Source: Litsea cubeba (taxonomy: Eukaryota > Streptophyta > Magnoliopsida > Laurales > Lauraceae). Taken from it: 64,000 nt of DNA. Positions within the stretch are counted from its first letter, which is position 1. Every line of letters starts with the position of its first letter. Below are positions 11,215 through 24,039 of this stretch, one piece after another. The DNA is taken from assembly GCA_012931725.1 (NCBI GenBank), contig CM022953.1, positions 56,893,066 through 56,957,065 of the forward strand, written 5' to 3'. Made by a program: the position numbers and the translations under genes. The notes beneath the pieces were generated by a model, which was not told the DNA's origin, searched no databases, and saw only the letters and a list, made by a program, of their open reading frames with translations.

Positions 11215-12368
11215 GGTAGCGTTTGGTTCACTAGAATGGTTGTAGTCGGAAATGGAATGGAGACCGGAATGAGTCTGGAATGGAATGAGACAGGAATAGT
11301 CATTTCCATTCCAGCGTTTGGTACGCTGAGGAATCAACCTAGTAATAAAATTTTGATTCATGTTCCTGCGTTTGGTACGCTGGAATGAGTCCCGGAATGG
11401 AATAAAATTTACATAACATTGACCAAAATACCCTTGTTAAATTTTTATCTTTGGCTCAGTTAAAGTTGCAGTACTATTAATAAGAATAATAATAATAATA
11501 ATGTATATATTATATTATTATTATATAGGTGGGGCCCACACAAGTTCTCTTTTATAATCTTCTTATTATTATATAAGTGGAGCCCAATTCTTCTCTTTTT
11601 GAAGGGTAATAATATATAAATTATATTATTATTGTCTAAGTGGGGCCCACACAAGTTATGTCATTTTGTTCATAATAATAATAATAATAATGTATAGATT
11701 ATGTTATTATTATATAGGTGGGGCCTACACAAGTTCTCTTTTATAATCTTCTTATTATTATATAAGTGGCTATATAGGTGGGGCCTACACAAGTTCTCTT
11801 TTATAATCTTCTTATTATTATATAAGTGGAGCCCAAGTTCTTCTCTTTTTGAAGGGTAATAATAATATATAGATTATATTATTATTATCTAAGTGGGCCC
11901 CACACAAGTTGTCATTTTGTTCATAATAATATAATAATAATAATGTATAGATTATGTTATTATTATATAGGTGGGGCCCACACAAGTTCTTCTCTTTGAT
12001 AATCTTAATATAATAATAATAATAATGTATAAATTATATTATTATTATAATAAAGTATAAAAAATAAGTGGGGCCCGCATCTTGCATTTGATTGGCTAGG
12101 TGTGTAGTGACAAAAAGTGTATCTTACTCTCTTTTAAATAATGGTAGATGTGAAACAAGGGTATTTTGGTCTTAACGAAAAGTTAGAAAGGAATGGAATG
12201 GCCATTCCTTCCCCTCCTCAATGGAATGATGATTCCCTCACATAAAGGAATGATGATTCCGGAGGTAATGGTCATTCCGTCACGTTTTGCGAATCAAAAG
12301 CGGTAATGATCATTCCATTGGAATGACCATTCCATTCCGACATTCATTACAGCGAACCAAACGCTACC
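11215..12368. mobile_element. PIF/Harbinger (Tourist-like) non-autonomous element, 1154 bp
   Basis: The ends are inverted: GGTAGCGTTTGGTTC at the left and its complement at the right. Flanks are a perfect 3-bp TTA duplication (11212-11214 and 12369-12371), the classic PIF/Harbinger target. The outer ~150 bp on each side are rich in GGAATGG/CCATTCC and internally complementary. The centre (11480-12070) holds tandem units of about 95-110 bp containing ataataataatgtataga and ggtggggcccacacaagtt. No transposase is encoded. Confidence 0.85.
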
Positions 12369-12371
12369 TTA

Positions 12372-13653
12372 GTCTATAAAATTTATGAGAAAAGATAATG
12401 ATTTAGAATTTTTTAAATATATTACTTAAATGCATTAGCCAAGACATCATGTAAATGAAATGTTTTCAAATTTAATTACAACAACCCTAGGTTAGGGAAT
12501 CTTGATATCTTGATAAAGAAATTAATGGAAAAAAAAAAAAACCTCTACCCTCGATCTTCATCATCATTTCTTCAAAAGGACAAGGAAGGTAAGCACATAA
12601 ACCTTTTCATCTTATGTAGAAGAAGACGAGCATGATTACAAATGCATAGTTACATGTAGTTGTATGAGTGAGCAGTTATTTTGTTGAATGAAAAGATAAA
12701 GTAGGCAGTGGTGTGAGATAAAAAGGGAAGAGTTGGTAAGTGGGGAGAGAAAATAAAATATTTAAAATAAAGTAGCATAACCGTCGGTCAAAATTGAATC
12801 CAAAACCTTCTAGCTTAATATATTATAATTGAAACTGTATGTATTAGTGGAGTCTTTTGGAGTTAGGAATTATGTGTTGGAGTTGTTTTTTGAGTAGTTA
12901 CTAGTTAGGTTTACGTGGGGTGTGTTGTGTGTTAGTAGATCAGTGTAATTGTTGGAGTTGGTATTTATGTTTCAGCTGCAATGACAGGATATCGATTACC
13001 CAATTTAAGTTTATGGAAACTCTTCCCTTGGTGCAAGCTCCCATCTGAGATTTATCCCCTTATCTTCCTCTTTGAGCAGTGAAGATCTATTCTTCACCAA
13101 GCTCAGGGTTTCCAAGAAAATCACATATTAAGCTTCTCCTTCCCCTTTGGAAAAGAAGGTGCCCTTTCTTTTGATTTATATTCTGTGATTTTCTTTCTCC
13201 ATTAAAATATGGACCGTTCCATCCTCTGCAGGCACACCCATGACTGATCGTTGAAATAATAAAAAGTACATACAAATCATATTTCCTCCTATTTCATGTT
13301 TTAATCATTTTCTTTCATCTTAGATCAAAACTATTGCACACTAGAGTACTCACCAAAGCTTTTTTTTTTTTTTTTTTCCTTTTTACCATCACATGGTCCT
13401 CTTAATCAATTACTAAATCTATAATAACTAATCCAGTAGCAAGTCATAATCATTACCTGCCCCAACTTACTACACTATCACAGAATTTTAGCGATGAAAT
13501 ATATAGCAATAGTATCACAAAAGCCTAAAATGGTATTAACCATTTTCCCGATAATATTGCAATATTGTCAAAATACCACCAGAAGATGAGATTATTGCAA
13601 GAGAATGCGGGAAAAATCTATAAAAAATTATGTTAAATCGTATTATCTACAAA
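12372..13653. other. Intergenic DNA, nothing recognised
   Basis: A/T-rich, with homopolymer runs at 12529-12541 and 13361-13378. A 62-codon ORF at 13087-13275 on the minus strand has no recognisable motif. No LTR, TIR or coding similarity that I can support. Confidence 0.4.
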
Positions 13654-13658
13654 TTTTC

Positions 13659-13783
13659 TGTAACGCCCCACCCTTCACGCATGTATGATATTGTCCGCTT
13701 TGGCCTACTGGCCTCACGATTTTATTTCTGATGGGCCTCAACCTATCAAAAGGCCTTATGCAAGGTAAGGGTGGGGCGTTACA
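13659..13783 (+). repeat. 125-bp LTR-like segment with palindromic ends
   Basis: It starts TGTAACGCCCCACCC, ends GGGTGGGGCGTTACA, and is followed after two bases by TGGTATCAGAGC (13786-13797), the standard plant initiator-tRNA-Met primer-binding site. That order (short LTR, then PBS) matches TRIM-size 5' LTRs. Confidence 0.65.
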
Positions 13784-13785
13784 AA

Positions 13786-13797
13786 TGGTATCAGAGC
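13786..13797 (+). other. Primer-binding site (tRNA-iMet type)
   Basis: TGGTATCAGAGC two bases after an LTR-like end; the complement of the 3' end of plant initiator methionine tRNA. Confidence 0.75.
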
Positions 13798-14160
13798 ACT
13801 TGTTTCGAGTGCAGGACAGGAAGGTCATAAGATCATGGATTGTCCACAAAAGTGCCGAGAAATTCAGTATCAGCAACAGGCCCAATATCCACAATAGAAT
13901 CAGTACCCCCATTAGAATAGACAACAAGGTTATCAGCAGAATCAAAGGCAAGGATATCCACAGAATCAACAACAGGGGAATCAAGAAAATCCTCGGGCAC
14001 GCCCGCAAGGTCAAAATCAGTATAGAGCCGAAAATGTTCAAGGGGGGAATCCTCAAATGAATGCGCAGATATATACAATGACTCACCAAGAAACGGCAGC
14101 AACCGACAATGCGGTAACGGGTACATTTCTATCTCTTGTGGTGTTAAATTTGGGGGACCA
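13798..14160 (+). pseudogene. Ty3/gypsy gag tail fragment with zinc knuckle
   Basis: A CCHC nucleocapsid knuckle is visible (CFEC, then GQEGHKIMDC) once a single extra base near 13815 is allowed for. A Gln/Asn-rich linker follows, then MTHQETAATDNAVTGTF, the plant Tekay-type gag-to-protease border. An in-frame TAG falls in the linker. Sequence then jumps straight to the purine tract and LTR, so protease, RT, RNase H and integrase are all missing. The long open frame on the opposite phase here is a by-product. Confidence 0.7.
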
Positions 14161-14181
14161 AATTTTCTAAGGAGGGGAGTA

Positions 14182-16546
14182 TGTAATACCCCGGGCCCAG
14201 TATAAGGTCTAGAATATTTTCTGATATTTAATATTTAATTATCTTGATTTTACTTAAATTTTATTAGGACCTATAGTTTAATGGAGGAATTCGAGTGGAA
14301 CTTGAGTTGGTTATACCATAGACTCCTAGTATTGTTAGGAATAGGATTGGCATGTGAGAAGGAAATAATAAAATTAGAAAGAGGACTTTAGAAGGATTCT
14401 AACTTCTAGCTTTTATATATTGATCAACCCAAAGCCTAGTTTAGCATTAGCCTTGAAGAAATTAGGAGGAAGAACCAGTTCTAGTCAGCTATAACAGGTG
14501 AGTAGAGATTCTAATCTAATCATATGGTTCTGAATTTATGGGTTTGCTCTTGTGTAATTTTGATCACTCTATTTTATCATGAGTAGAAATTCTGATATGC
14601 TTGTGTGGGGTTCCTAATCTCTTATTTTCTGCCTTTGGATTCTTTGTTATTCAGTTTTATGGATGTAGATGATGATGTTGATTGATTTCTAAGCATTCGA
14701 ATAACTGCTACAATATTTCTATGTTATTATCGACTTGTGTCTATCAGATATGGGGTTCGAAATCTTCATCCACAGCTTGGAGTCCTTGCAAATCTTTGTA
14801 GTAATATAGACATGAGCTCTAGGCACCCTTCTCATCATGATTTATACAAAAAATCAGTAAGAAATTTGAACCAGAATTGGATTTCTCCAATTCCAGATCG
14901 TCAAAGTGTAGTTTGGTCGATATTGGTTGTGGGACCACATGGCCCACTTGATGGGAAATCAGATCCAGCCATCTGATAGGGCACCCCCAGACAATCCTAG
15001 GAGTCTAGGGCCTATGCAGATTAAGTCCAATTAGGTCTAATATCCAACTGACCCAAAAATCCTGAACGTGACTACCATTCTGCGAACTTAAACTTCCCGT
15101 AGAGTTTCAGAAGCTTGGAAATTTATATTATGGCCCCTGTTATTGTTCCTTATTATAACCTGAAACTGTTTTGTGATATTTCTCTAATGAAGAACTTCTG
15201 AAATTACTATTAAGGACCTGGTATTTATTGCTTTGTACAGCTGGGTCTGTTTGACTAATTTGGGACCAATAGACCCGACTGTTTTATATAAATTATAATG
15301 GGATCCTAAGTTTTCTGAAATTGCAAACAAAGGCTTGGTATTCATTATTATCATTTGCAAATTGTTTGAATGGTTTCCTTCAGTTCTTGATTTGTCAAAT
15401 CTGTATTTTGAACACTGTTATTTGAATACGTGGTGACTTCAAATATGTATGTAGATTAATATGTTTATGCCTTTGTTATTTGGGATATGACATGGTAGAT
15501 TGTGTGGTTTGTATATGTATATGTTGTGGTTAATTTGGTACTTGAATATTTACCTCAAAACTGTAAAGGGTGAGTTATGTAATTGACCTCTCTCATCTCG
15601 TACACCAATTTTGATTCGGACTGGGGTAGATTAAATCCACATAATTTGAGAACGGGTTGATTATGGAATTCACTCATTACTAATGTTGAGGACATGCTAT
15701 ATTTCATATTTTTTATGAGACATGTATTTGTTATTTGACTGGAAAACTGAGATACAGTGACTGTCTGTTATGGAGGAACCTTTTGGACACCCCTAGACCA
15801 CGAGCATGTATGGCCGATTTTGTGAGGATTGTTGATGTTGGACTTAGTGTCCGGGCCGTTATAACGGCTAGTCCTTAGTGGACGTGAGTGGCCATTATGA
15901 TGGCTGGTCCTTAGCGGACGTGTCTGACGAGACAGGGTCATGGTGACCGGTATACATATATACGATGGACCTTGGTCGTCGTAGTTTTGGACCTTGGGTG
16001 GTCGGATTTATTTTGGACCTTGATGGTCGGTTTTTGGGCTGGTGCTAACAGGTGGCTAGGAGGTTGTCGTTTGTTTGACCAGATTCCAACCTTGGCTTGA
16101 ATGAGACTTTGGATGTTATTTTAATTTGTTGTGTAATCTTATCTAAGCATATGTTTAAATGCACAAATAGATTAGAATATCTATTCACTCAGTTGTACTG
16201 ATATTTTGAGGATTTGCCCCAATCCAGGTAACCTAGAACTTAGCAACTCAGGAAAACCGTGATGACCGGGAGATAGACTTTGGGTTGCGTACTTGAGCGT
16301 CAAAGCCACATAGATGGAGAAGAAATAGATTTATTAGATTGTTTAGAGTATTTCATTTGGAAGACATTGCAATTATTTTATTTTATTCGTCAATGTTACA
16401 TTTATTTATTAGATTTGAATTTTTAATACAAGTTTGCTTAAGCTGGTAAATGCCTTAATCTTTATGTGATCTTTGATTTAACCTATGTGTAATGCTTACG
16501 AGTCTCGGCACGAAATTCGAAGGACCCCGGATTCCGGGTCGTTACA
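14182..16546 (+). repeat. Complete 2.36-kb LTR (Tekay-like)
   Basis: It is preceded by a polypurine tract (aaggagggga, 14169-14178), starts TGTAATACCCCGGGCCC and ends TTCCGGGTCGTTACA, and is followed by TGGTATCAGAGCC (16550-16562). So it carries a 3'-type junction on its left and a 5'-type junction on its right, expected for the middle LTR of a tandem LTR-internal-LTR array after recombination. A TATA-like TTTTATATATTG lies near 14412. A diverged copy of the same LTR family lies at 50884-54350. Confidence 0.75.
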
Positions 16547-16549
16547 AAG

Positions 16550-16784
16550 TGGTATCAGAGCCGGGGGCGGCTCTCCTCTAAGTGGTGGGGGTGTGAGGAC
16601 CCGGGTCTGCTGCAAGCAAGGTATGACGCGTTTTGGGGCTTAACGGGCCTCAGAAACAAATCCGTGAGGGTGACCCTGCGGGGGCCCAAAGTGGACAATA
16701 TTATATCGGAAGATCTGGGTCGTTACATTTGGTATCAAAGCCGAGGGCGGCTCATTACATTTGGTATCAAAGCCGAGGGCGGCT
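16550..16784 (+). repeat. Three primer-binding-site-like motifs, two in a 32-bp tandem copy
   Basis: TGGTATCAGAGCC at 16550 and TGGTATCAAAGCC at 16730 and 16762 each follow a gttaca or attaca end and precede a GGGCGGCT block. The 16730/16762 pair is a near-perfect 32-bp tandem duplication. This suggests repeated template switching or replication slippage at the LTR/PBS border. Confidence 0.7.
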
Positions 16785-16912
16785 TTCCTCTGAGGGAGGT
16801 TGCCCAGAGACTAGGTGGGCTAATATGGAGGACACCACGTGACTTAGTATGAGGCCAGTGGGCTAAAGCGGACAATATCATGCATGCGTGAAGGGTGGGG
16901 CGTTACATTTTC

Positions 16913-17098
16913 CGTTGGAAAAAAAAAATCTTGCTGCAACATTTTTAAAATATAAAAAAACTCTCTACGTTTTCCCGAAAAAGATAAGCTTCAAAAGAAT
17001 CTTTTATGGATTTTAGAAGTACAACTTGAGGTTGTGGGCTCAAGTCACATCGCCAATCAAAGGAAAAAACTAAAAAAAATATAAAACAACAAGTACCC
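16913..17098 (-). other. 3' flank of the PPR gene
   Basis: Only about 190 bp separate the PPR stop codon from the composite element. I see no AATAAA on the minus strand in it, so the transcript end may lie inside the element. Confidence 0.4.
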
Positions 17099-17276
17099 TC
17101 AAATGCTGAGAATGAATCTTCCTTTAGGAAGATTCGCACATACAGGTTGCGTTCCACTGTAAGTTTTCTTGCATGCCTTGATGATCTGCCGGACATGGGG
17201 ATCATCTTTTGGTATTTTCTTCAGCAACTTTTGTGCAGAATCTCTCATCCCCGAAGCCAAAAGGACTTGGTACATC
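17099..17276 (-). CDS. PPR gene terminal exon and stop
   Basis: Acceptor CATCATTGCAG, one base completing Arg, then MYQVLLASGMRDSAQKLLKK and a basic tail (QIIKACKKTY) to TGA at 17099-17101. The preceding intron is 10.3 kb. An overlapping open frame at 16945-17205 is a shadow. Confidence 0.85.
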
Positions 17277-20200
17277 CTGCAATGATGGAATTCGGTCAGT
17301 GTGCAGATCATAGGTGATAATAAATGCATTTGTTGCTCGTAACTTTCACAACACCAAGGAACAGTACTTGACTATTTGATTGTCACAACAGAAAGAAAAA
17401 CATGGCAATAGATAGAACTACAAAAATGAAAATTTTTTAATAAAAAAATGAAACTTCTCCATTATTTGGCATTTGCTTACTATATTGACCAAATGCATTG
17501 ATGAAGGATTGATGGTAATTGGTAAATCTCAGATATTATCAAAGGTTAGACAAATTGCCGAGGCTCCAGATTCTTCTTAAGGGCCAAAGAATTGAACTCG
17601 CTTAAATTGCATTTGAGAATAGGAGGTTGTATTAAAGTCAAAACAAAGCACACGCTGCATTCAGAAATTGTGAGATAAAATACTGATAGACAGCCATTAC
17701 CCCCCTTCTCTCTCCATTTTCAACTATGCCACTCTTACCACCTTAAGACTCTCTAGAGAGGGTGAGTAGAAAGCCCCCTTGTTCGGTCCATTTTCAACTC
17801 TGACACCTCAATACTCTCGAGAAGAAAATGAAGGGGAGGAGCTCAGATCAATTTTTTTATAACCCAGGGTATCTCCTGCTCAGCCCAGTGTAGGAGCCTT
17901 TGGCACTAAGCCCGATGGACACTCAATTCTGGACAGCCGAGAACTAATCCCTAGGGGCACATGCAAACCCTCCTATCCACATGCACTAGGTAAAACCACA
18001 GGTAAAATAATGAAGGGGTAAAACTAATGAAGGGGGTTCAGATAATTTCCTCACAAAGTACATAAATAAAATGGTTTGAGGGAAAAGCACCTGCATTACA
18101 TCTGAAAACTCAGGAAACACGACACTTACTTTTAAACAATATTTAATGTACATCTAAAAACATGCACCTCAGAAAAGCTTTATATCTCAATTGGAAAGTT
18201 TCAACAGATTGCCATAAGCCAAAATGTCGCAGGCCATACAAATGTGGACAATGAGAATGAGAACTGACCGTATGGCTTAATAATGTCATTCATACAGTCC
18301 ATCCCTCCTGACGAAACCACAGTCGTAATGGTTTGATTCCAAGATTTAAGGTGTGACGCGATGAAATAGGAAGAGGATAGATTGATGGAGAAAAGAGAGG
18401 AAAAAACTAAAGAGATAAGAAAAGAGGGTCCTTTCAGGTTTACGCAATATTACAAGTAATTAATAATTTTACAAGGTTTAAACTCATAACTATTCAAGAA
18501 TTACAAAACAACTCCGTGGATTAATGCCCTTACAGGTTGCTCATTTGCACTCATTTACATATGTAAATGATTCACATGTGTAATCATTGTGCATCATCAC
18601 ATTTGTTTGTGCTCATTTATGGGTGTGAAAATGGAGAAAATAAGTCCATTTTCACACCAAATTTTTTACGTCCCAAGAGGTAGTAAAGTGTTGCACACCT
18701 AGGGTTTAAGAAATCAGCCATTAGCATTTCATAACGGCCGTTATGAAATGGTAGTGGCCTCTACCATTACAATATTTATGGAATAATGGTAACTTATGAC
18801 GAACATTCATAACGGCCTCTACTGTTACGATATTTATGGAATAACGGTAACGCTATGATTGTGAGCAAAAAAACATCAAAATATTGATGTAGCCCGGGAA
18901 TAGGACGAACCCGCAGTAGGGATTTGGCCGAATCCAGATGGATTCAAACAGCCAAGAACGCACGTTCAACATGCCAAAACAGTGAAACACCACTCAAGCC
19001 AAACCTCAATTCTTCAATTCAATAATAAGAGGTACCGATCCCTAAAGGGGATTTACATAATTTTAGAAAAGATTCAGCAATACTTCCTACCATTAGGATT
19101 CTACTTGCTAAACATAGAACTCATAAATAAAGAAACCTACTAATCTAAAATACTAAAGCAATTAGGAAAACTACTAAAGTAAGATAAGTTCCCACAAACA
19201 GTCGGCCATTCCCAATTTCCCATTAAGATTTGTGGGCTGATCCAATGGGTTGGGTCAGGTTGACCCGATAGCTCACGGGCTGGGCCCAGTGGACTTGGCC
19301 TGGCTTGACCTGCACCAGTTCTCGCCGCCTTAGAAAAACTCGACTCCAACGAGTGTATAGCTTGATAACGCTCATATAGGTCCGGATTGATGCGCTAAAA
19401 TCAGTAGCAGTGATCCATGACTAAGAGGGGGTGACCTTTCCATTGAACAAGAAATTTTTAAAAATCTCCGCAGCATAGAGACACTAATTGATCATCAAGT
19501 ACATCCACAATTTGATCAGTCAGAGGAGTAGGCAGTAGAGAGATGTGTTCTTCAATGCCTTCATCTATGTGATGTCCATGGTAAGTCCTCCACATTAAAA
19601 GTGGAACTGATGCATAACTCTGCAGGCAGTTCAAGAATACAAGACTCTACCAACCCCGTCCCACATGCTCCGTAGGAAGACATTAGCATGGACTTTGATC
19701 TGGGTCTATCGAGGACAACAAGGAAAGTTGATTCTATATTTGTCGTGGTGGATCGATTCTCTAAGATGGCTCATTTCATACCACGCTCCAATTCTTCTGA
19801 TGCATCCAAAGTCGCACAGTTATTCTTGCGAGAAGTGGTACATCTTCATGGGCCAAATGATGTATTCATTCTAGTAACTCATCGATGTCCGGTATCTTTC
19901 AAGATTGGCAATTGTGAAGACAAAATTTGGTGTGATGTGATCCGTATGAATGTCAATCATATTCTTCTTGGAAGACCATGGCTTTTTTATCTGAAGGTGC
20001 ATATTGAAATAGAGAAGAATATATATTCTTTTCTTTGGAAAGTGATAGGTGCTTAATTTTTTACAATTTGAGACCTAATTTTTGGTTTATCTTGTGCTAG
20101 TTCATGTTTGTTTTATTTGTTTTTACATAGTCTTTGTTAATTTTTTTGCAAAGGTAAAAAGGAGCAAAAAGAGAAGAATTCATGAAGACATGATGGGCAT

Positions 20201-23200
20201 GAATTACCAAGTAGGGCCAAGGTGGGTTCCATCCAAGTTGTTTCAGATTTCAAGACTACTCTCTAATTCTTTGGACAACTTACAATTCAAATCAAAGAAG
20301 GAAAGAGTTGGAGAAAGAAAGCAAATTCAAAGAAGGAAAGTAAAATAAAGAAGAAAAAAGAAGAAACCCAATCTAGGGTTACACGCCCAAAGGGTGGGCA
20401 TCCATTGAAAAAATTGGAATTTCAGAATTTAGAAAGTCTTGTTCAAGTTAAAGTGGAGTTCAAGAATGGAGAAAAACAAGGAGAAAAAGAAGGAAAGTTT
20501 AAAGGAAAAGTTCAAGCAAGTTAGAAGTCCAAAAAGGGGGGTCCCACAATCATGTTACACGCACCATATAGGGCCCACTTTTATGTTAAAAGTTCAGATT
20601 TAATCTCTTATAATTAAATCTCAGATTTGTGGGTCCATGTGAAGAATTTTCAAGATCCCATAAAGTGGGACCGGAATTAGAAAGTCTTGCACAACAAGAA
20701 AAGAGACTTCTATTTTCATCCAATGAGGAAACATACTTGTAAAGAAAGCAAGAGACCTAATCATAAAAGAAAACAAAGCCTAAAAATTAGGAAACTCCTT
20801 GTTAAAGAGAGGCTTTTGCAAAAAGCATAAATAGAAGATACAAGGAGGGACGTCCAGCACACCATCAGCCATAAACCAGCCATCAAACACAGCCATCATC
20901 ATCCCATATTTCCAGCTGCCGTACAGCACCTTTGGAGCATCTTTGGAGAGCTTTTGGAGCGAGGAAAAGGGGAACAAGCTGCTGGCCGACTTCTTATTCT
21001 TCTTCTTCTTCAATCTTCTAGTTTTTTTCTTATGACTCTATTTTCTATTTTATTTTTCATTAAAGACATGAGTAGCTAAACTTTTTAGGGCTAGTGTGTA
21101 ATTGAAACCCTAGCCTAGTCTATGTAGTCTCTTTTGGCATCTTTTAATTCAGATTTCAGTTTTATTAGTTGAGATTCTAAACCATGTTTTTAATTGATGA
21201 GTTGTGTATATGCCATGCCAATCGTGCTATGTTCAATTAATTTTAAGAGTAGCTAACTTAATTTTGATTGATCTTGATGTTAAGCATCGAGGGTTTAGAA
21301 CCATGAATAACCTAAGTATATGCCATGCTCAGACTCGTGCATTTATCTTTCCCATTGTTTTTATGCATTATGTTTGTTTTAACTATAAGACATATGCCAT
21401 GCTTAGTTTTTGCATCATAATGAATGAACAATTCATGTAGTATGCCACTCATGAATTAGGTTTATGGGAATAGTAATCTAGACACATATGCCATGGTCTA
21501 GGTTGATAGATGTCACTAATAAAATCTGATTTTTGATTAAAGGATAATAAGGGACATGCATAGGATTGGTTAGGGGAGTAGATGAAACCCTAGTTCGTTC
21601 ATTATTACTGTTTTTTCAATTCTAATACTAGTTGTGTGTTTTAGATTACTTTCCATTTAGCTTTTGATAGTTTAAATTACTGTTTTTAGTAGTTTAATTC
21701 AGCTTTCCATCATTCAATTGTTTATTTTAATATTCTGATTTTTAGTTAATTTTGACATTGTTTTATCACAAGTCTTCGTGGGAGACCTCGTACTTACAAT
21801 TCACTACACTATATAGTGATCTTGTGCGCTTGCGAGTTTTAATTGTGTGCATACTAGTAGCTTATTTCTAGGTTGCTTGGTGCATACCAAAAAGGACAAC
21901 AGATCGAGCTCGTTCCATTGCCATTGACAACACCTTCTCCATCTACATTTTCACGTCCAATCAAAGAATCAAAGCGTGAGCAGAAGGAAGAAACAAAAGT
22001 TGTGATTGTGCCACAAGAGCTACAAACCATGATGAAAGACATCAAGGATGACATTGAAAAGCAAGATCGAGAAACTGCTGATGTCATGATACAATCGAAT
22101 GGAATAGCATGCAAAACTTCTACTGTGGATCATATTTCAAAGAGCTAGAAGACAAAGGGACTCAAATTATTCCTATGGACAATGACTATCTAAAAGCAAA
22201 TGGTCCAAATCTCAATGGAGCCTCAACAAATTTTTTACTCGTTTGGCCCATTTCATATTTGATCACTTATAAAAACATGTTAATAAATATTAAACAAAAA
22301 CTTAGATGTGGTCAATTCAACAATGGGCTTAGTCGTAGTGGAGTGCTTGTAGATGGTTGGATCCTAAAGTCTATTTAAGTTTGAACAAACTTTACACAGT
22401 TTTAGATAAGTGATAAAGGATGCTATGGCTTAGGGGAACCAATATTTTTCTTTATAGTGTTCACTAATGGAAAAAATATTGTTTGCCAGCATTTTATAAT
22501 ATTTAGGATTTTTTGGATAGTTTTTCAGATTTTTTTGAGGTAAGAAAAATTTCACACCGCAATGGACTGCGAACTGCGACATGATGCCGCGTCTTAACGA
22601 TTTTCAAGGTCGACTGTGACCGCGATTTTGAACCATGTGCACACCTCACTGTTACTAGGCGATGGTGCAGCCTGGAATCCCAAACGGGTTATGGGTTCAA
22701 ACCCCATCAACCATGTTGTTTTTGTTATTATTATTTATTTTTATTTATATGTTTTACTTTTGAGGGCTCCAAATTCATGATGTGAGCCATCCATATTTAT
22801 AAGGCTAAGAAACTGTAAGATGTTTAATTCTCTATCTTAAAATCTTTATGGATTTCGAGAAATTTGTGTAAAGCATCCAAACATTCCGAACTTGTAGATC
22901 TAATTTCTGCACTTGGAAATATTCTGCCACTGTTAGGGCAGTCAAATCTAGCGCATACGACCGACTAGCAGTTCATAATATCTATCCATGGACTAAACCT
23001 ACATTTGATTTTGTAATATTTTGTTCACTAATCACTCTGGATTTCTTCATTTCCATGTAAAGATATTTCCTTCATGAGTACGTTCGTGTACTCCACCAAA
23101 TACAAATCACCTCCATGAGTCTGTGCGCCCAATCTATGATTTGAACCATTCAATATTCTATTAATGATATGCTCTTTTCTTCGAGCGACATGGGATGAAA

Positions 23201-24002
23201 TGAAGACTGACTTCCTTGATATGCTTTTAGAATTCCATAGTACGGGAAGGCTGAGTAAGGAACCAATGCTACATTTTTTACTCTTATTCCTAGAAGTTCT
23301 AATCCTGTGGAGCTTGGAGACTTCAGACCTATTAGTCTAGTGGGTTGTGTTTCTAAGTTGTTGGCACAAATTTTGGCAAATAGACTGAAAAGGGCTATGC
23401 TGGTTATCATTGAACCTTTTCAGGGAACATAGAAGCTCAACAGAAGAACATAGAAGCAATAGAGGATTACAATGGATTCACACTAAATGGCTTCGCACCA
23501 ACTTCCAATCACTAGATAGATCTCAAAAGCTTAACTTTGTTCTTATATTCAGTAACCCAAAAGAAAACATTACAATGAATATATAAAGGATTATTAACCC
23601 TAAATCCAATCCAAACCATTAGAACATACCAATGGTTAGGACTTAGGATTAAACATACAACTTAACTAAAGTTACCAAAATATTCAAGACAACCGAGAAA
23701 CATAAACAAACTTGATGCTAGTCCTAAACTGATCGTCCCCACCTATTGGGCTGGACATCCCACTCAAAGTTGGACCCAGTGGTGCAGACCCAGTGGGCCT
23801 AACTTGCTCCAATAGCAGCCCATGTGCATCTTCTCAAGGTGGGGTCTTTTTGATGCCATGCATATATGAGAACTTCTATCTCTAGTCATCCCAGTGTGGA
23901 GTCTTCAAATCATCATGGGGATATGTTCTATCTTTATCTAGCCATTGATCCATGATAAAATCACGATCCAACGGTGGATCCTCTCTGAAACCTAAAACTA
24001 GA

Positions 24003-24039
<37 letters not shown>

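Larger units (their letters stand above)
13659..16907 (+). mobile_element. Composite LTR-retroelement derivative bounded by ~58-bp inverted repeats and 5-bp TSD
   Basis: It opens with TGTAACGCCCCACCC and closes with the complement, GGGTGGGGCGTTACA. The inverted match extends about 58 bp with roughly three differences. TTTTC flanks it on both sides (13654-13658 and 16908-16912), a 5-bp TSD as for retroelements. Inside, in order: a 125-bp LTR-like segment, a primer-binding site, a short broken gag, a polypurine tract, a complete 2.36-kb LTR, and a tail with three more primer-binding-site-like motifs. Pol is absent. It lies 191 bp beyond the PPR stop codon. It could be one deleted retroelement with palindromic LTR ends, or a small carrier that captured parts of a larger element. 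Confidence 0.65.

Noticed and set aside
13731..14060. 109-codon open frame
   Set aside because: It is the wrong frame of a gag fragment whose zinc knuckle and gag-protease border lie in another frame.
22663..22710. tRNA-like A-box and T-arm (ATGGGTTCAAACCCCAT)
   Set aside because: The spacing is too short for a full tRNA and no acceptor stem closes. It could be a SINE head, but no tail or TSD was found.
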